From: Paenibacillus antibioticophila | GTDB lineage: Bacteria > Bacillota > Bacilli > Paenibacillales > Paenibacillaceae | Length of the DNA: 64,000 bases | Assembly (NCBI RefSeq): GCF_000455265.1 | Contig: NZ_HG005139.1 | Span: forward strand, 72,775-136,774 | Direction: 5' to 3' | In this document: positions 44,485 through 52,762 of the stretch, piece by piece | Layout of the letters: each line of letters starts with the position of its first letter | Position numbering within the stretch: position 1 is the stretch's first letter | Position numbers and translations under genes: made by a program | The notes under the pieces: model-generated | Told to the model about the DNA's origin: nothing | The model's database searches: none | The model's input: only the letters and a program-made list of their open reading frames with translations

Positions 44485-44652
44485 GTTCAAAAAGTTAACT
44501 TTTCAGCACCGAGAAGGTTGCGAGAATCCGAAGAAGGAGGAACGGAATGTAGGCAGACCCTACATGAGTACCGGACTTCAAGGGTGAACGCAAGATTCGA
44601 CGTCGAATGATCTTCTTGAAACACTTCGTGATCAAAAGGGGACTTTTTGAAC
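44485..44652. repeat. MITE-like element with 11-bp perfect terminal inverted repeats
   Basis: GTTCAAAAAGT (44485-44495) and ACTTTTTGAAC (44642-44652) are perfect inverted repeats bounding a 168-bp non-coding segment. The interior is unrelated to the AGTTGAACTAA family. It abuts the short copy at 44390-44469 and ends 27 nt before corA. Confidence 0.75.
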
Positions 44653-44678
44653 AACCTCTTATAGGGGGAATGCCGATC

Positions 44679-45638
44679 ATGATTCGAGTAATGGGGATTA
44701 CACACGATCATCGGGTCGATGCCGGAATTTCATTGGAAGACATTCAGGACGCCAAATACTTATGGAGCTGGATTGATTTCAGCGAGCCGACCGAGGAAGA
44801 GAGCTGTCTGCTGGATACCGGTTTTCATTTTCACCCCTTGGCTATAGAGGATTGTCTTCATGTGCTTCAGCGTCCCAAGATCGACTATTACGAGGAATAC
44901 GAATTTCTGGTGCTGCATGCGCTGGACCCGGATACCCTGGCAACGGCAGAGGTTAACCTGTTCATTGGCTCGAATTATATGGTCTCCTTCCATCAACGCC
45001 CGATCACCGAGATTGATGCGGTATGGGAGGGATTGCAGCACCGGACACAGAGCCACAAGTCCTGGACGAGAGGACCGTTCGTGGCCGCTTATTTTATCAT
45101 TGATGCATTAGTGGATCAGTATTTCCCTTGTGTATATGCCTTAGAGGACGAGCTGGACGAGCTGGAGAACCGGGGCAGCAAGGAGTCCGTGGAGTTATTG
45201 ATGAATCAGGTATTCGAGCTGCGGAGCAGGCTGTTGAAGCTGCGTCGGACGATTGTTCCCATGCGGGATATGTTGTACCGAATCTTGAATTCACAACATA
45301 TCCAAGGAGAGAAGGAGCCGCGGGCACACTTCGCGGATGTGTACGATCACTTGCTCAAGCTGTCGGAGATGATCGAGAGCGACCGGGAGATGACCGCCGA
45401 TCTGCGCGATTCCTATATCTCTCTTAATTCGAACCGGATGAACGGGATCATGAAGACCTTGACGGTCATTACTACTGTATTTATGCCATTGACCCTGATT
45501 GCGGGCATCTATGGAATGAACTTCGTGAATATGCCGGAGCTAGGGTGGAAATATGGATACTTCGCCGTGCTGGGCGGGATGCTGGTGCTGACCGTCTGGA
45601 TGATTCTCGCGTTTCTGAGGCGCGGCTGGTTCAAATAA
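44679..45638 (+). CDS. corA: Magnesium/divalent-cation transporter CorA
   Basis: The C-terminus carries two membrane helices and the selectivity motif YGMNF (IAGIYGMNFVNMPELG), then a basic tail RRGWFK. The N-terminal domain is cytoplasmic. CorA forms a pentameric channel for Mg2+ and related ions. At 319 residues it is typical. ATG 44679 is about 12 nt after GGGGG; ATG 44670 is too close to the site, and further upstream codons lie in the repeat element. Confidence 0.94.
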   Translation: MIRVMGITHDHRVDAGISLEDIQDAKYLWSWIDFSEPTEEESCLLDTGFHFHPLAIEDCLHVLQRPKIDYYEEYEFLVLHALDPDTLATAEVNLFIGSNYMVSFHQRPITEIDAVWEGLQHRTQSHKSWTRGPFVAAYFIIDALVDQYFPCVYALEDELDELENRGSKESVELLMNQVFELRSRLLKLRRTIVPMRDMLYRILNSQHIQGEKEPRAHFADVYDHLLKLSEMIESDREMTADLRDSYISLNSNRMNGIMKTLTVITTVFMPLTLIAGIYGMNFVNMPELGWKYGYFAVLGGMLVLTVWMILAFLRRGWFK

Positions 45639-45643
45639 GAGAG

Positions 45644-45671
45644 ACGCCGCCGTTGGCATTAACGGCGGCGT
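45644..45671. terminator. Bidirectional hairpin between corA and the YqfQ-like gene
   Basis: ACGCCGCCGTT, loop GGCATT, AACGGCGGCGT. T-runs are short, so strength is uncertain. It overlaps the last codons of the minus-strand gene. Confidence 0.55.
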
Positions 45672-46210
45672 TTGACGTTCTTCCTGCGGCTCCCTGAGCC
45701 CGACCCGCTTCTCTTGTTGGTTCGTCGACCGTTGCGTCTGCGCCGGGGAGGCTTGTAGTAGGAAACCTTATCAGCCGCTGTCGCCCCTGCTTGAAGCTTG
45801 GCGGCGGCTCCGGGAAGAAATGCGGTGAACATTTTGGCCATGGGGGCAAATTGCTGCACAGTCTGCATCATCTTCTGAACCTTTCCGACGGTTTCAAGAA
45901 TGCCGTCAAGGCCGCCCATGCGGTCAATGATGCCCTTGATGTCCCCCAGATTGCCCAGATTACCTAAACTGCCTAACAGCCCCCCGCTCTTTGTAGCAGC
46001 ATCGGCTGCTCCGCCGCCGAGCGGTGCGAGCGCACCTCCCGCTTGCGGACTGTAAGGCACCAGTGAGGAGGCTTCTGCTTGGAGTACCTCTTCTGCAGCA
46101 CCTTCCAGGGGAGCGAGTCCCGGGTATTGACTATACGGGTACGCAGGCGGGGTTGCGCTGCGGGTCGTGCGTTGCGGATGGGGAGATTGATAATGTGGCA
46201 TGAATATCAC
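45659..46210 (-). CDS. YqfQ-like low-complexity protein
   Basis: A 183-residue protein with a Pro/Tyr-rich N-terminus (SPHPQRTTRSATPPAYPYSQ), then a Gly/Leu-rich stretch (LLGSLGNLGNLGDIKG), a helix VGKVQKMMQTVQQFAPM, and an Arg/Lys/Ser tail. That order resembles YqfQ/VrrB-type proteins of Bacillales, some linked with spores or the cell surface. The role is unknown. The start may be GTG 46210 or ATG 46201. The basic tail suggests binding to an anionic surface or DNA. Confidence 0.6.
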   Translation of the reverse strand: MIFMPHYQSPHPQRTTRSATPPAYPYSQYPGLAPLEGAAEEVLQAEASSLVPYSPQAGGALAPLGGGAADAATKSGGLLGSLGNLGNLGDIKGIIDRMGGLDGILETVGKVQKMMQTVQQFAPMAKMFTAFLPGAAAKLQAGATAADKVSYYKPPRRRRNGRRTNKRSGSGSGSRRKNVKRRR

Positions 46211-46457
46211 GATCCTTTTCCTATAATTCTGAATCGTTCACAAACAGCGTGAGATTCCTTCTCTTCCTTGGGCGATTGATTACTATACTGTATGTGTCCA
46301 GGGGCGAATGCGTATAGACGAATGTCCCGATTCATTAGGCTTTTGCCGGATTTGGGCACTATTTCTGTAATGCGTGAAACCGTTAATGCTTGAAAAGGGG
46401 GACTTGACTCGGGTACAATGGAATTGTGTTTAAGTCATGGTAGGGGATGATTATCCA

Positions 46458-46748
46458 GTGCAGCTTAAGAAATTGAATGATAAAAGCATTGATCAATTAT
46501 TCGAAGCAATTCTTACATTGAAGGACATCGAGGAATGTTATATCTTTTTTGATGATTTGTGCACGGTCAATGAAATTCAGTCGCTCTCCCAGCGTCTGGA
46601 AGTGGCGCGAATGCTTGGCAAAGGGAATACCTATAACCAGATTGAAGCGGAGACCGGAGCCAGTACGGCTACGATATCCCGCGTGAAGCGTTGCCTGAAC
46701 TATGGCAATGAGGGTTATAAGATGACCTTGGACCGCCTGGGCAGATAA
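46458..46748 (+). CDS. yerC: YerC/TrpR-like DNA-binding protein
   Basis: A 96-residue TrpR-fold protein. EECYIFFDDLCTVNEIQSL, then RLEVARMLGKGNTYNQIEA and ETGASTATISRVKRCLNYG form the helix-turn-helix of the YerC/YecD group. GTG 46458 gives MQLKKLNDKSIDQLF, like B. subtilis YerC. ATG 46437 adds seven residues and lacks a site. Target genes are unknown. Confidence 0.9.
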   Translation: MQLKKLNDKSIDQLFEAILTLKDIEECYIFFDDLCTVNEIQSLSQRLEVARMLGKGNTYNQIEAETGASTATISRVKRCLNYGNEGYKMTLDRLGR

Positions 46749-46817
46749 TAGAGGCGGTACACTTACTAAGTAGGGAGTCGGGCTCGCCTCAATGAACGGG
46801 AAGGATAGAATGCAATC

Positions 46818-47627
46818 ATGACAAACAAGAAGGAGCCTCTTGCTTTGAACAAATCGGTTCAGCCAGGTGTGCTCATCATTAGCCATGGTTCTCCTGACCC
46901 GGGGTGGGCGGAGCTGGTCGACGGCACGGTTTCCGAGTTGATGGAATTACTCCCTGAAGGGATATCCGTGGAAGCTGTATTCCTGGATAACCAGGAGGGC
47001 AGGCTGATCCAGGACGGAATCGACCGACTGGAAGCGCAGGGGATTACGGAAATCATCGTTATCCCCTTGTTTGTGTCTTCTGGAAGTACGCATATAGATG
47101 AGATTACCTATGCTTTAGGCATCAAGAACACGCCGGAGAAGGAGACCGATATGGAGCGCCTTCGTATATCCGCACGCGTGTTTCTTGGCGTTCCTATACA
47201 TGATGATCCTTTGATCGCCGAGCTTGTGTGGGACAAGGTGAAGGGATTATCGAAGCGGCCTGAACGGGAGGCGCTTGTTCTTGTCGGCCATGGCAGCAGG
47301 CATGACGGGTTCAGGCAGCGATGGAAAGAAGGAATAGCTGCCTTGTCGGCTCGAATCGGCGAGATCAGCGGCCTGGCGGCTGCCGATTATGCGCTGCTGA
47401 ATCCAGATAGCCTGCGGTCACAGGTCAGCCGGTATACCGAGGAGATGGGGGATGAAGTCATAGTGGCTCCTTTATTTTTAAGTGCGGGTTATTTTACAAA
47501 AAGTGTCATTCCTGAGCGCCTTAAAGGCTTGCAATACCGGTATTCCGGGGGAGCCGTTGCTGCCGCATCCTCTGGTCGCCCGCTGGATGTATGCGCAAAT
47601 ATTGAATATAATGAGATCAGTGAATAA
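46818..47627 (+). CDS. CbiX/SirB-type chelatase
   Basis: Two CbiX-like halves are seen. The first is LIISHGSPDPGWAELV and IVIPLFVSSGSTHIDEI; the second is LVLVGHGSRHDGFRQRW and VIVAPLFLSAGYFTKSV. The GHG/SHG histidines bind metal. Members insert Co2+ or Fe2+ into sirohydrochlorin for cobalamin or siroheme. At 269 residues it is the two-domain form. No cobalamin or siroheme genes are next to it, so the metal is not settled. The site AAGGATAG precedes ATG 46818. Confidence 0.85.
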   Translation: MTNKKEPLALNKSVQPGVLIISHGSPDPGWAELVDGTVSELMELLPEGISVEAVFLDNQEGRLIQDGIDRLEAQGITEIIVIPLFVSSGSTHIDEITYALGIKNTPEKETDMERLRISARVFLGVPIHDDPLIAELVWDKVKGLSKRPEREALVLVGHGSRHDGFRQRWKEGIAALSARIGEISGLAAADYALLNPDSLRSQVSRYTEEMGDEVIVAPLFLSAGYFTKSVIPERLKGLQYRYSGGAVAAASSGRPLDVCANIEYNEISE

Positions 47628-47737
47628 CTAAATTGCGTCCAAACGGGTAATACCTTTTAATAGGGTTGCTTAGTACACCCTGGCAGTGAATAGAGATGTA
47701 TTGAGGACGATAATGAATAACAGGTGGCGTTGATGAG

Positions 47738-48619
47738 ATGAAAAGAGCTAGGCTGATCTATAATCCAACCTCCGGACGTGAAGAAATCCGGCGGTTGCTT
47801 CCTGACATCCTGGATCGGCTCGATAAGGCAGGGATTGAGACTTCCTGCCATGCGACAGCAGGAGAAGGGGATGCGACACGCGAGGCAGCGGAGGCTTGTG
47901 AGCGCGGCTACGATATCATCATCGCTTCGGGCGGAGACGGAACGCTGAATGAAGTCATTAACGGAATGGCTGGACAGAGCCATCTGCCCCCGCTAGGCAT
48001 TTTCCCGCTCGGGACGACGAACGATTTTGCACGGGCGATGAAGATTCCGAAGCGCTGGGAGGATTACTGTGATCTGATTATTCAGAATCAGACCCGGCCG
48101 ATTGATATCGGCAAAGTGAACGGAAGGCATTTCATTAATATTGCCGGAGGCGGCTCCTTGACGGAGCTGACGTATGAGGTGCCCAGCCGGCTGAAGACGA
48201 TGATCGGACAGCTTGCTTATTATGTAAAGGGCGTCGAGAAGATGGTCAATTTGAGCCCGATGCATCTGGTCATTGAAGCAGCCGGACACGATACGATCGA
48301 GGGCGAGTTCATGTTGTTCCTGATCGCAAACAGCAACTCTGTCGGCGGCTTCGAGAAGCTGGCGCCTGGAGCGGAGATTGATGACGGGATGCTGGATGTG
48401 ATCGCTGTGAGAAAATGCAATCTGGCAGAGTTCATTCGCCTAGTGTCGATGGCGCTGCGAGGGGATCATTTCAATGATCCGCATGTTGTCTATCTGAAGA
48501 CCTCAAGGATGGAAGTGATTTCTCCGAATCATGTGCTGCTTAATCTCGATGGTGAGCTCGGCGGCGAGCTGCCCGGCGTGTTCGAGATTCTGCCGCAGCA
48601 TGTGCAGATTTTTGCCTAG
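47738..48619 (+). CDS. dgkB: Diacylglycerol/lipid kinase
   Basis: A 293-residue protein of the DAGK/YegS family. The nucleotide loop is ASGGDGTLNEVING, and PLGTTNDFARAM is the second signature; NPTSGREE near the N-terminus is also conserved. B. subtilis DgkB returns diacylglycerol from lipoteichoic-acid synthesis to phosphatidic acid at the inner membrane face. In B. subtilis, dgkB neighbours rlmCD, as here. ATG 47738 follows GGTGG. Confidence 0.92.
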   Translation: MKRARLIYNPTSGREEIRRLLPDILDRLDKAGIETSCHATAGEGDATREAAEACERGYDIIIASGGDGTLNEVINGMAGQSHLPPLGIFPLGTTNDFARAMKIPKRWEDYCDLIIQNQTRPIDIGKVNGRHFINIAGGGSLTELTYEVPSRLKTMIGQLAYYVKGVEKMVNLSPMHLVIEAAGHDTIEGEFMLFLIANSNSVGGFEKLAPGAEIDDGMLDVIAVRKCNLAEFIRLVSMALRGDHFNDPHVVYLKTSRMEVISPNHVLLNLDGELGGELPGVFEILPQHVQIFA

Positions 48620-48704
48620 ATGGAGCAGGAAAGGGATTAAGTACCTTTTGTGCTTTGCGCTTTGTGCTTTAAAGGTGAAGAGACGCTATAATTTGCTCAT
48701 GAGT

Positions 48705-48730
48705 CCCCGCCAGAGATCGGCGGGGTTTTG
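48705..48730 (+). terminator. Terminator after the lipid-kinase gene
   Basis: CCCCGCC, loop AGAGATC, GGCGGGG, then TTTTG. Confidence 0.75.
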
Positions 48731-49144
48731 TGCGGATGAGGCTATTTTGAGGATAAGTACAGGTTCAACACCGGAATCAGCGCTTGACCCGTGATGAACT
48801 TAACTTGCTTGCTGGAGTGATGGTAGATTTGAAGGTGTTTTGTAGGATATTCCATATAAAGCGTAGTCTTTTCAAGGTAAAGGCGAGTGTTTTATAGGAG
48901 AAATCATACAACTTTTCGATTTGAGGATGTCCTTGCTATGCTTTTGTATGTTTTTTCGTCTAGGATGCATCGATTCCTATAAATTTAAGAACAACTTATA
49001 CGAAAAAGCGTACAAATGTTTTCAGGCACGGCATGCTGTAGGCAATCAGACCAAAGGGAACACGCCTAACTCTCCCGTCACGTCAGACACTGATTTTAAG
49101 ATTGAACCTAATACAGGAATATGTTCTGGAAATGAGGCAATGAG
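48731..49144. other. Spacer before rlmCD, no gene seen
   Basis: About 410 nt. A 75-codon open frame (48921-49148) has no ribosome site and a composition unlike its neighbours. A promoter for rlmCD presumably lies here, but I see no clear -35/-10 pair. Confidence 0.5.
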
Positions 49145-50755
49145 ATGAAGCGACAGCAGAGGATTCAAGGACAGCAAGGGCGAGGCAGGAAGGGACAGGC
49201 TAGTAAACGGCTTGAAGGTGTTCCGATAGCCAAGAATGATGTAGTCACACTGGAAATGGTCGGCATGAATCATGATGGAGAAGGCGTGGGTCGTGTGGAG
49301 GGCTATACGTTGTTCGTTCAGGCGGCGCTGCCCGGTGAGGTGATTCAGGCCAAAGTGCTGAAGACCAAGAAGCAGTATGGCTATGCGAAGCTGCTTAAGA
49401 TTGTGGAACCAAGTCCCCAGCGCGTATCCGCTCCTTGTGCAATTTATGACCAGTGCGGCGGCTGTCAGCTTCAGCATCTCAGCTATGAAGGACAGCTGGC
49501 CTGGAAAAGACAGCACGTCGTCGATGCGCTGGAGCGGATCGGTAAGCTGCGTGTCGCGGGAGAGCAGAAGGATAGTGGCTTGAGGGATGCGACCACGGAT
49601 GGAGAACGTGCGGAGAGCACGATGTCCGCAGCAGGGAAGGTGGACGGAAGTTCTCTGGCTGGCTCCGATCATTCCCGGTTCAATTCGGGAGATTTGCCGG
49701 GAGCAACAGCAGACAGCTCTAGTGAGGGTATCCGGGTGCTGCCTACGCTCGGGATGGATGAGCCATGGCGCTATCGGAACAAAGGCCAGGTGCCGATTGG
49801 GACGGCTGATGGCGGACTTGTGGGCGGATTTTATGCCCGGGGAAGTCATCGGATCGTGGATATGGAGACTTGTCTGATCCAGCATGAGGATAATGATGCC
49901 GCTGTCGCCGTGGTGAAGCAGCTCGGCAGTGAGCTGGGCATTTCCGCTTATAACGAAGAGACGGGACGCGGGCTGCTGCGCCATGTGGTGGTGAAGAAAG
50001 CTTTTCGTACGGGAGAAATGATGCTGGTTCTCGTAACCAATGGACGGGATATCCCGCACCTGGATGCCTGGATCGGCAGTATTCGGGATCGTCTTCCGGA
50101 TGTGGCTAGCATCTGCCAAAATATTAATACCAAACGGACCAATGTGATCTTCGGAGACGAGACGCTTGTCCTGTGGGGAAGAGATGTGATCTATGATTAC
50201 ATTGGAGATGTGCAGTTTGCAATCTCGGCCCGCTCCTTCTATCAGGTGAATCCCGTGCAGACCGAGGTTTTATACCGGAAGACCGTGGAGTATGCTGGAT
50301 TGACGGGCAAGGAAACGGTGATCGACGCTTACTGCGGGATCGGTACGATCTCGCTGTTCCTGGCGCAGCATGCGGAGCAGGTGTACGGTGTGGAGATCGT
50401 CAAGGAAGCGATCGAGGATGCTCGTGTCAATGCGGAGTTGAACGGGATGAAGCATGTGAAGTTCGAGGTCGGCGCCTCTGAAGACGTGATTCCGCGCTGG
50501 AAGGAGCAAGGCATCGAAGCCGACGTGATCGTCGTCGATCCACCGCGCAAGGGCTGCGACCCTCGCCTGCTGGACACGATCCTGGAGATGAAGCCTGAGC
50601 GTGTTGTGTATGTGAGCTGCAATCCGGCCACCTTGGCACGGGATTTGCGGGTGCTGGAGGATGGGGGATACAAGGCAGTAGAAGTGCAACCAGTGGATAT
50701 GTTTCCGCATACGGTGCATGTGGAGTGCGTAATATTGATGGTACGCAAGGAATAA
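49145..50755 (+). CDS. rlmCD: 23S rRNA (uracil-C5)-methyltransferase, RlmCD/TrmA family
   Basis: A 536-residue SAM enzyme that makes 5-methyluridine in 23S rRNA. The TRAM domain begins at [20 protein letters not shown]. Fe-S cysteines are in [15 protein letters not shown] with CLIQHEDN. The SAM site is [12 protein letters not shown]; the catalytic Cys is in [14 protein letters not shown] low-complexity insert of about 50 residues (roughly 143-195, Ser/Gly/Asp-rich) precedes [16 protein letters not shown] and is longer than usual. The last 13 codons are the segment that recurs at 52634 and 54546. Confidence 0.94.
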   Translation: MKRQQRIQGQQGRGRKGQASKRLEGVPIAKNDVVTLEMVGMNHDGEGVGRVEGYTLFVQAALPGEVIQAKVLKTKKQYGYAKLLKIVEPSPQRVSAPCAIYDQCGGCQLQHLSYEGQLAWKRQHVVDALERIGKLRVAGEQKDSGLRDATTDGERAESTMSAAGKVDGSSLAGSDHSRFNSGDLPGATADSSSEGIRVLPTLGMDEPWRYRNKGQVPIGTADGGLVGGFYARGSHRIVDMETCLIQHEDNDAAVAVVKQLGSELGISAYNEETGRGLLRHVVVKKAFRTGEMMLVLVTNGRDIPHLDAWIGSIRDRLPDVASICQNINTKRTNVIFGDETLVLWGRDVIYDYIGDVQFAISARSFYQVNPVQTEVLYRKTVEYAGLTGKETVIDAYCGIGTISLFLAQHAEQVYGVEIVKEAIEDARVNAELNGMKHVKFEVGASEDVIPRWKEQGIEADVIVVDPPRKGCDPRLLDTILEMKPERVVYVSCNPATLARDLRVLEDGGYKAVEVQPVDMFPHTVHVECVILMVRKE

Positions 50756-50758
50756 ATG
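50717..50758 (+). repeat. rlmCD 3'-end repeat, copy 1 (inside gene)
   Basis: CATGTGGAGTGCGTAATATT followed by GATGGTACGCAAGGAATAAATG. It is matched by 40 of 42 bases at 52634 and, with decay, at 54546. The downstream ATGAGATGTGACAG (50756-50769) recurs only at copy 3. Confidence 0.85.
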
Positions 50759-50855
50759 AGATGTGACAGTAATGCTCAATTACGATAGAGTCACAATGTA
50801 TTTGGAGTGCAGCTAGTGGAGACTTAAGTTCGATCCCCTTGGCTCCATGACGAAG

Positions 50856-50890
50856 AAAAGAGGTTGTCCGTCAGGATCAGCCTCTTTTCG
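50856..50890. terminator. Bidirectional terminator between rlmCD and the hsp33-like gene
   Basis: AAAAGAGG pairs with CCTCTTTT across a 17-nt loop. A-run and T-run allow use from both sides. Confidence 0.65.
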
Positions 50891-50926
50891 TATTTTAGAA
50901 ACATGACATCTTCTCTGAGAGCGAGT

Positions 50927-51784
50927 TTAGAGTAAATTTTTCAGTTCTTCCGGATGGTATAAATATTTGTTACCACACACATTGCATGCAAATTCTATTG
51001 TACTGCCACTAATGTATGCATTCGATATCTCTTCCTTACCTAAGCCATACAGCATCGAATAGAACATCTCTTTTGAGCAGCCACAGAATAGTTGTATTGG
51101 TTTGTTCTCGAGCAATTCGGCATCATCAAATAGGGTGAAAGGCAACTGTTTCATGATCTCTTTGTTGGTTGCGTCAAAGAAGAGCGCTTTATGATCTGTG
51201 ATCCTCCTTCTTATTTGGTGTTGCAGTGTAATTGGAGAACCTGGGAGCAACTGCACGAGAACTGCTCTGCTAAGTTCTATCTGATCTTGCTCGTTAAAAA
51301 CAATGTAGGTCGAAATCCAGGTAGGAGTCTGTTCGCTCTGTGCATAATAGTGTGAAATATCATCGACAATGTTTCTATAAGGCATGTCGGTAATCCCAGT
51401 AATGATACTGTTCATTCCGATATCGTTCGTCAGCTGAATACAACCTTTGTCACCAATAATTTGTTCAACCGTGAATGGACTAATTCCCTCACCATGAGCG
51501 TTTAGCAGTTCATCACTGATAAATCCCCGCACGTTTCCTTCAGCATCGACATCCGCATATACTTTATAGTCCCTTTTGCTAGCACTGATTCTGAGACTAA
51601 TACGATGATTATCCTTCAGTAATCCAGTTAAGGAACTTGCGCAGCTAACCGTTCTAGCCAGCAATGTTTTTAAAAGCCTATTCGTGTTTTGATTGGAGCA
51701 TACCTCGTGGATCAAATTCGTATTTTCTACAAAAAGTATGCGTGCCTGCTTGTTTAATGCAAGTATTTTAGTAATATAATTCAT
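50927..51784 (-). CDS. hslO: Divergent Hsp33-type redox chaperone
   Basis: Hsp33 is a cytoplasmic holdase switched on by oxidation of four zinc-binding cysteines. Here the switch is intact: FCGCSKEMFYSMLYGLGKEE gives CxC and EFACNVCGNKYLYHPEEL gives CxxC. Earlier conserved parts include DVDAEGNVRGFIS and AQSEQTPTWIS. The N-terminal half is diverged and AT-rich, and codon use is unlike rlmCD, so this is probably a second, acquired paralogue of hslO rather than the housekeeping gene. A consensus 19-nt-spacer promoter sits in front, next to a divergent MerR gene. Confidence 0.88.
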   Translation of the reverse strand: MNYITKILALNKQARILFVENTNLIHEVCSNQNTNRLLKTLLARTVSCASSLTGLLKDNHRISLRISASKRDYKVYADVDAEGNVRGFISDELLNAHGEGISPFTVEQIIGDKGCIQLTNDIGMNSIITGITDMPYRNIVDDISHYYAQSEQTPTWISTYIVFNEQDQIELSRAVLVQLLPGSPITLQHQIRRRITDHKALFFDATNKEIMKQLPFTLFDDAELLENKPIQLFCGCSKEMFYSMLYGLGKEEISNAYISGSTIEFACNVCGNKYLYHPEELKNLL

Positions 51785-51839
51785 AATAATTCTAATCCCC
51801 TCTTGTCAGCGTTTATTTTCAACTTTTATGTTAAAATCG

Positions 51840-51870
51840 ATTATAAATCATGACGTTACGTTAGGTTCAA
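51840..51870 (-). promoter_or_regulatory. MerR-type promoter for the hsp33-like gene
   Basis: Read on the minus strand: -35 TTGAAC (51870-51865), -10 TATAAT (51845-51840), and a spacer of exactly 19 nt (51864-51846) containing CTAACGTAACGT. The spacer shares GTTACGTT with the operator at 10221-10237. The 19-nt distance and the divergent MerR gene make this a likely activated promoter. Confidence 0.8.
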
Positions 51871-51883
51871 GGGGGTGCAAGAT

Positions 51884-52609
51884 TTGGTTAAGAAAACATT
51901 AAAAATAGGAGTAGTTGCTAAGAAAACGGGACTTACTGTTCGAACCTTGCATCACTATGATCAAATTGGTTTGTTGAAGCCATCAGATGAAACAGAATCA
52001 GGTCACCGTCTTTATACAGATTCTGATATCGCGCGGTTACATCAAATTGTAACGCTCAAGCAGTTGGGTTTTACTCTTGAAGAAATAAAAGATATGATGA
52101 ATAACTCTGATTACAATCCAAAGAAAATGCTGAATTTACATCTATCCCGTTTAAACGAGCAGATAAACCAACTGGTTGAACTTCGAAACAGGTTGCATGA
52201 CATATTTGAACTACTTGATGTAGGAGAAGCTGTATCGAGTGAGCGTTTCCTGATGGCAATCCAAATGACGAAAATGATTGCAAGTCCCCATTTTTCGGAG
52301 AAGCACAAGGTAGAGATGATAAAAAAGTATAAGACGACGGTTACTAATGAATTGAGGAAAAATAACGCAGTAGGCAAGAACTTGCTTTCCGAATTCCGTG
52401 AAATGAAGGAAAATGGGAAGTTGCCAAGCGATCCCGAGGTTGCGCCACTAGCCAAACGATGGATACTTGAAATAGAGTCAGTTGCTCCTGAGGGATTTAT
52501 TCAATCTGCCGAACATTATTACAGTGAGAACTTTACTGAATCGATTGCTTACGGCATGGATAGTGAGCTGTATCATTTCATCAAAGAAGCTGTCTCACAC
52601 TTTACTTGA
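51884..52609 (+). CDS. MerR-family regulator, TipAS-like
   Basis: Residues 5-75 are a MerR winged helix (GVVAKKTGLTVRTLHHYDQIG, then GHRLYTDSDIARLHQI). A dimerisation coil follows (HLSRLNEQINQLVELRNRL), then a C-terminal helical domain of about 120 residues resembling TipAS (EGFIQSAEHYYSENFTES). It has 241 residues, close to the MerR at 9461. The TTG start at 51884 fits GGGGGTG; GTG 51875 overlaps that site. It is divergent from the hsp33-like gene and presumably regulates it. Confidence 0.9.
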   Translation: MVKKTLKIGVVAKKTGLTVRTLHHYDQIGLLKPSDETESGHRLYTDSDIARLHQIVTLKQLGFTLEEIKDMMNNSDYNPKKMLNLHLSRLNEQINQLVELRNRLHDIFELLDVGEAVSSERFLMAIQMTKMIASPHFSEKHKVEMIKKYKTTVTNELRKNNAVGKNLLSEFREMKENGKLPSDPEVAPLAKRWILEIESVAPEGFIQSAEHYYSENFTESIAYGMDSELYHFIKEAVSHFT

Positions 52610-52614
52610 TAGCG

Positions 52615-52654
52615 CAATATTACGCACTCAATCCATGTGGAGTGCGTAATATTG
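52615..52654. terminator. Perfect 15-bp hairpin after the MerR gene, formed with the rlmCD repeat
   Basis: CAATATTACGCACTC (52615-52629) pairs fully with GAGTGCGTAATATTG (52640-52654), loop AATCCATGTG. The right arm belongs to repeat copy 2; the left arm is its inverted copy. It lacks a T-run but would form a stable RNA hairpin. Confidence 0.6.
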
Positions 52655-52675
52655 ATGGTACGCGGGGAATAAATG
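52634..52675 (+). repeat. rlmCD 3'-end repeat, copy 2
   Basis: It starts CATGTGGAGTGCGTAATATT, continues GATGGTACGCGGGGAATAAATG, and has two mismatches to copy 1 over 42 bp. Similarity stops sharply at CATGTGG on the left. It separates the hsp33/merR pair from the DedA module. Confidence 0.85.
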
Positions 52676-52693
52676 TATTGGTGATACGGACAT

Positions 52694-52735
52694 CCCCCTT
52701 AGCTCATAACTAAGAAAGAGGTAAATCTAAGGGGG
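52694..52735. terminator. Hairpin between repeat copy 2 and the DedA gene
   Basis: CCCCCTTAG pairs with CTAAGGGGG over a 24-nt loop. T-runs are weak. The flanking ATCCCCCTTAGCTC and AAGAAAGAGGT resemble the sequence after rlmCD (ATCCCCTTGGCTC and AAGAAAAGAGGT near 50833-50863). Confidence 0.45.
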
Positions 52736-52762
52736 ACATCATCTTTATTGGATACGGAGTCA

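Noticed and set aside
48921-49148. 75-codon open frame before rlmCD
   Set aside because: No ribosome site, Cys-rich odd composition, and overlap with the rlmCD start.
51875-51883. GTG 51875 as start of the second MerR gene
   Set aside because: It overlaps the GGGGGTG ribosome site. TTG 51884 has proper spacing, so it is preferred.
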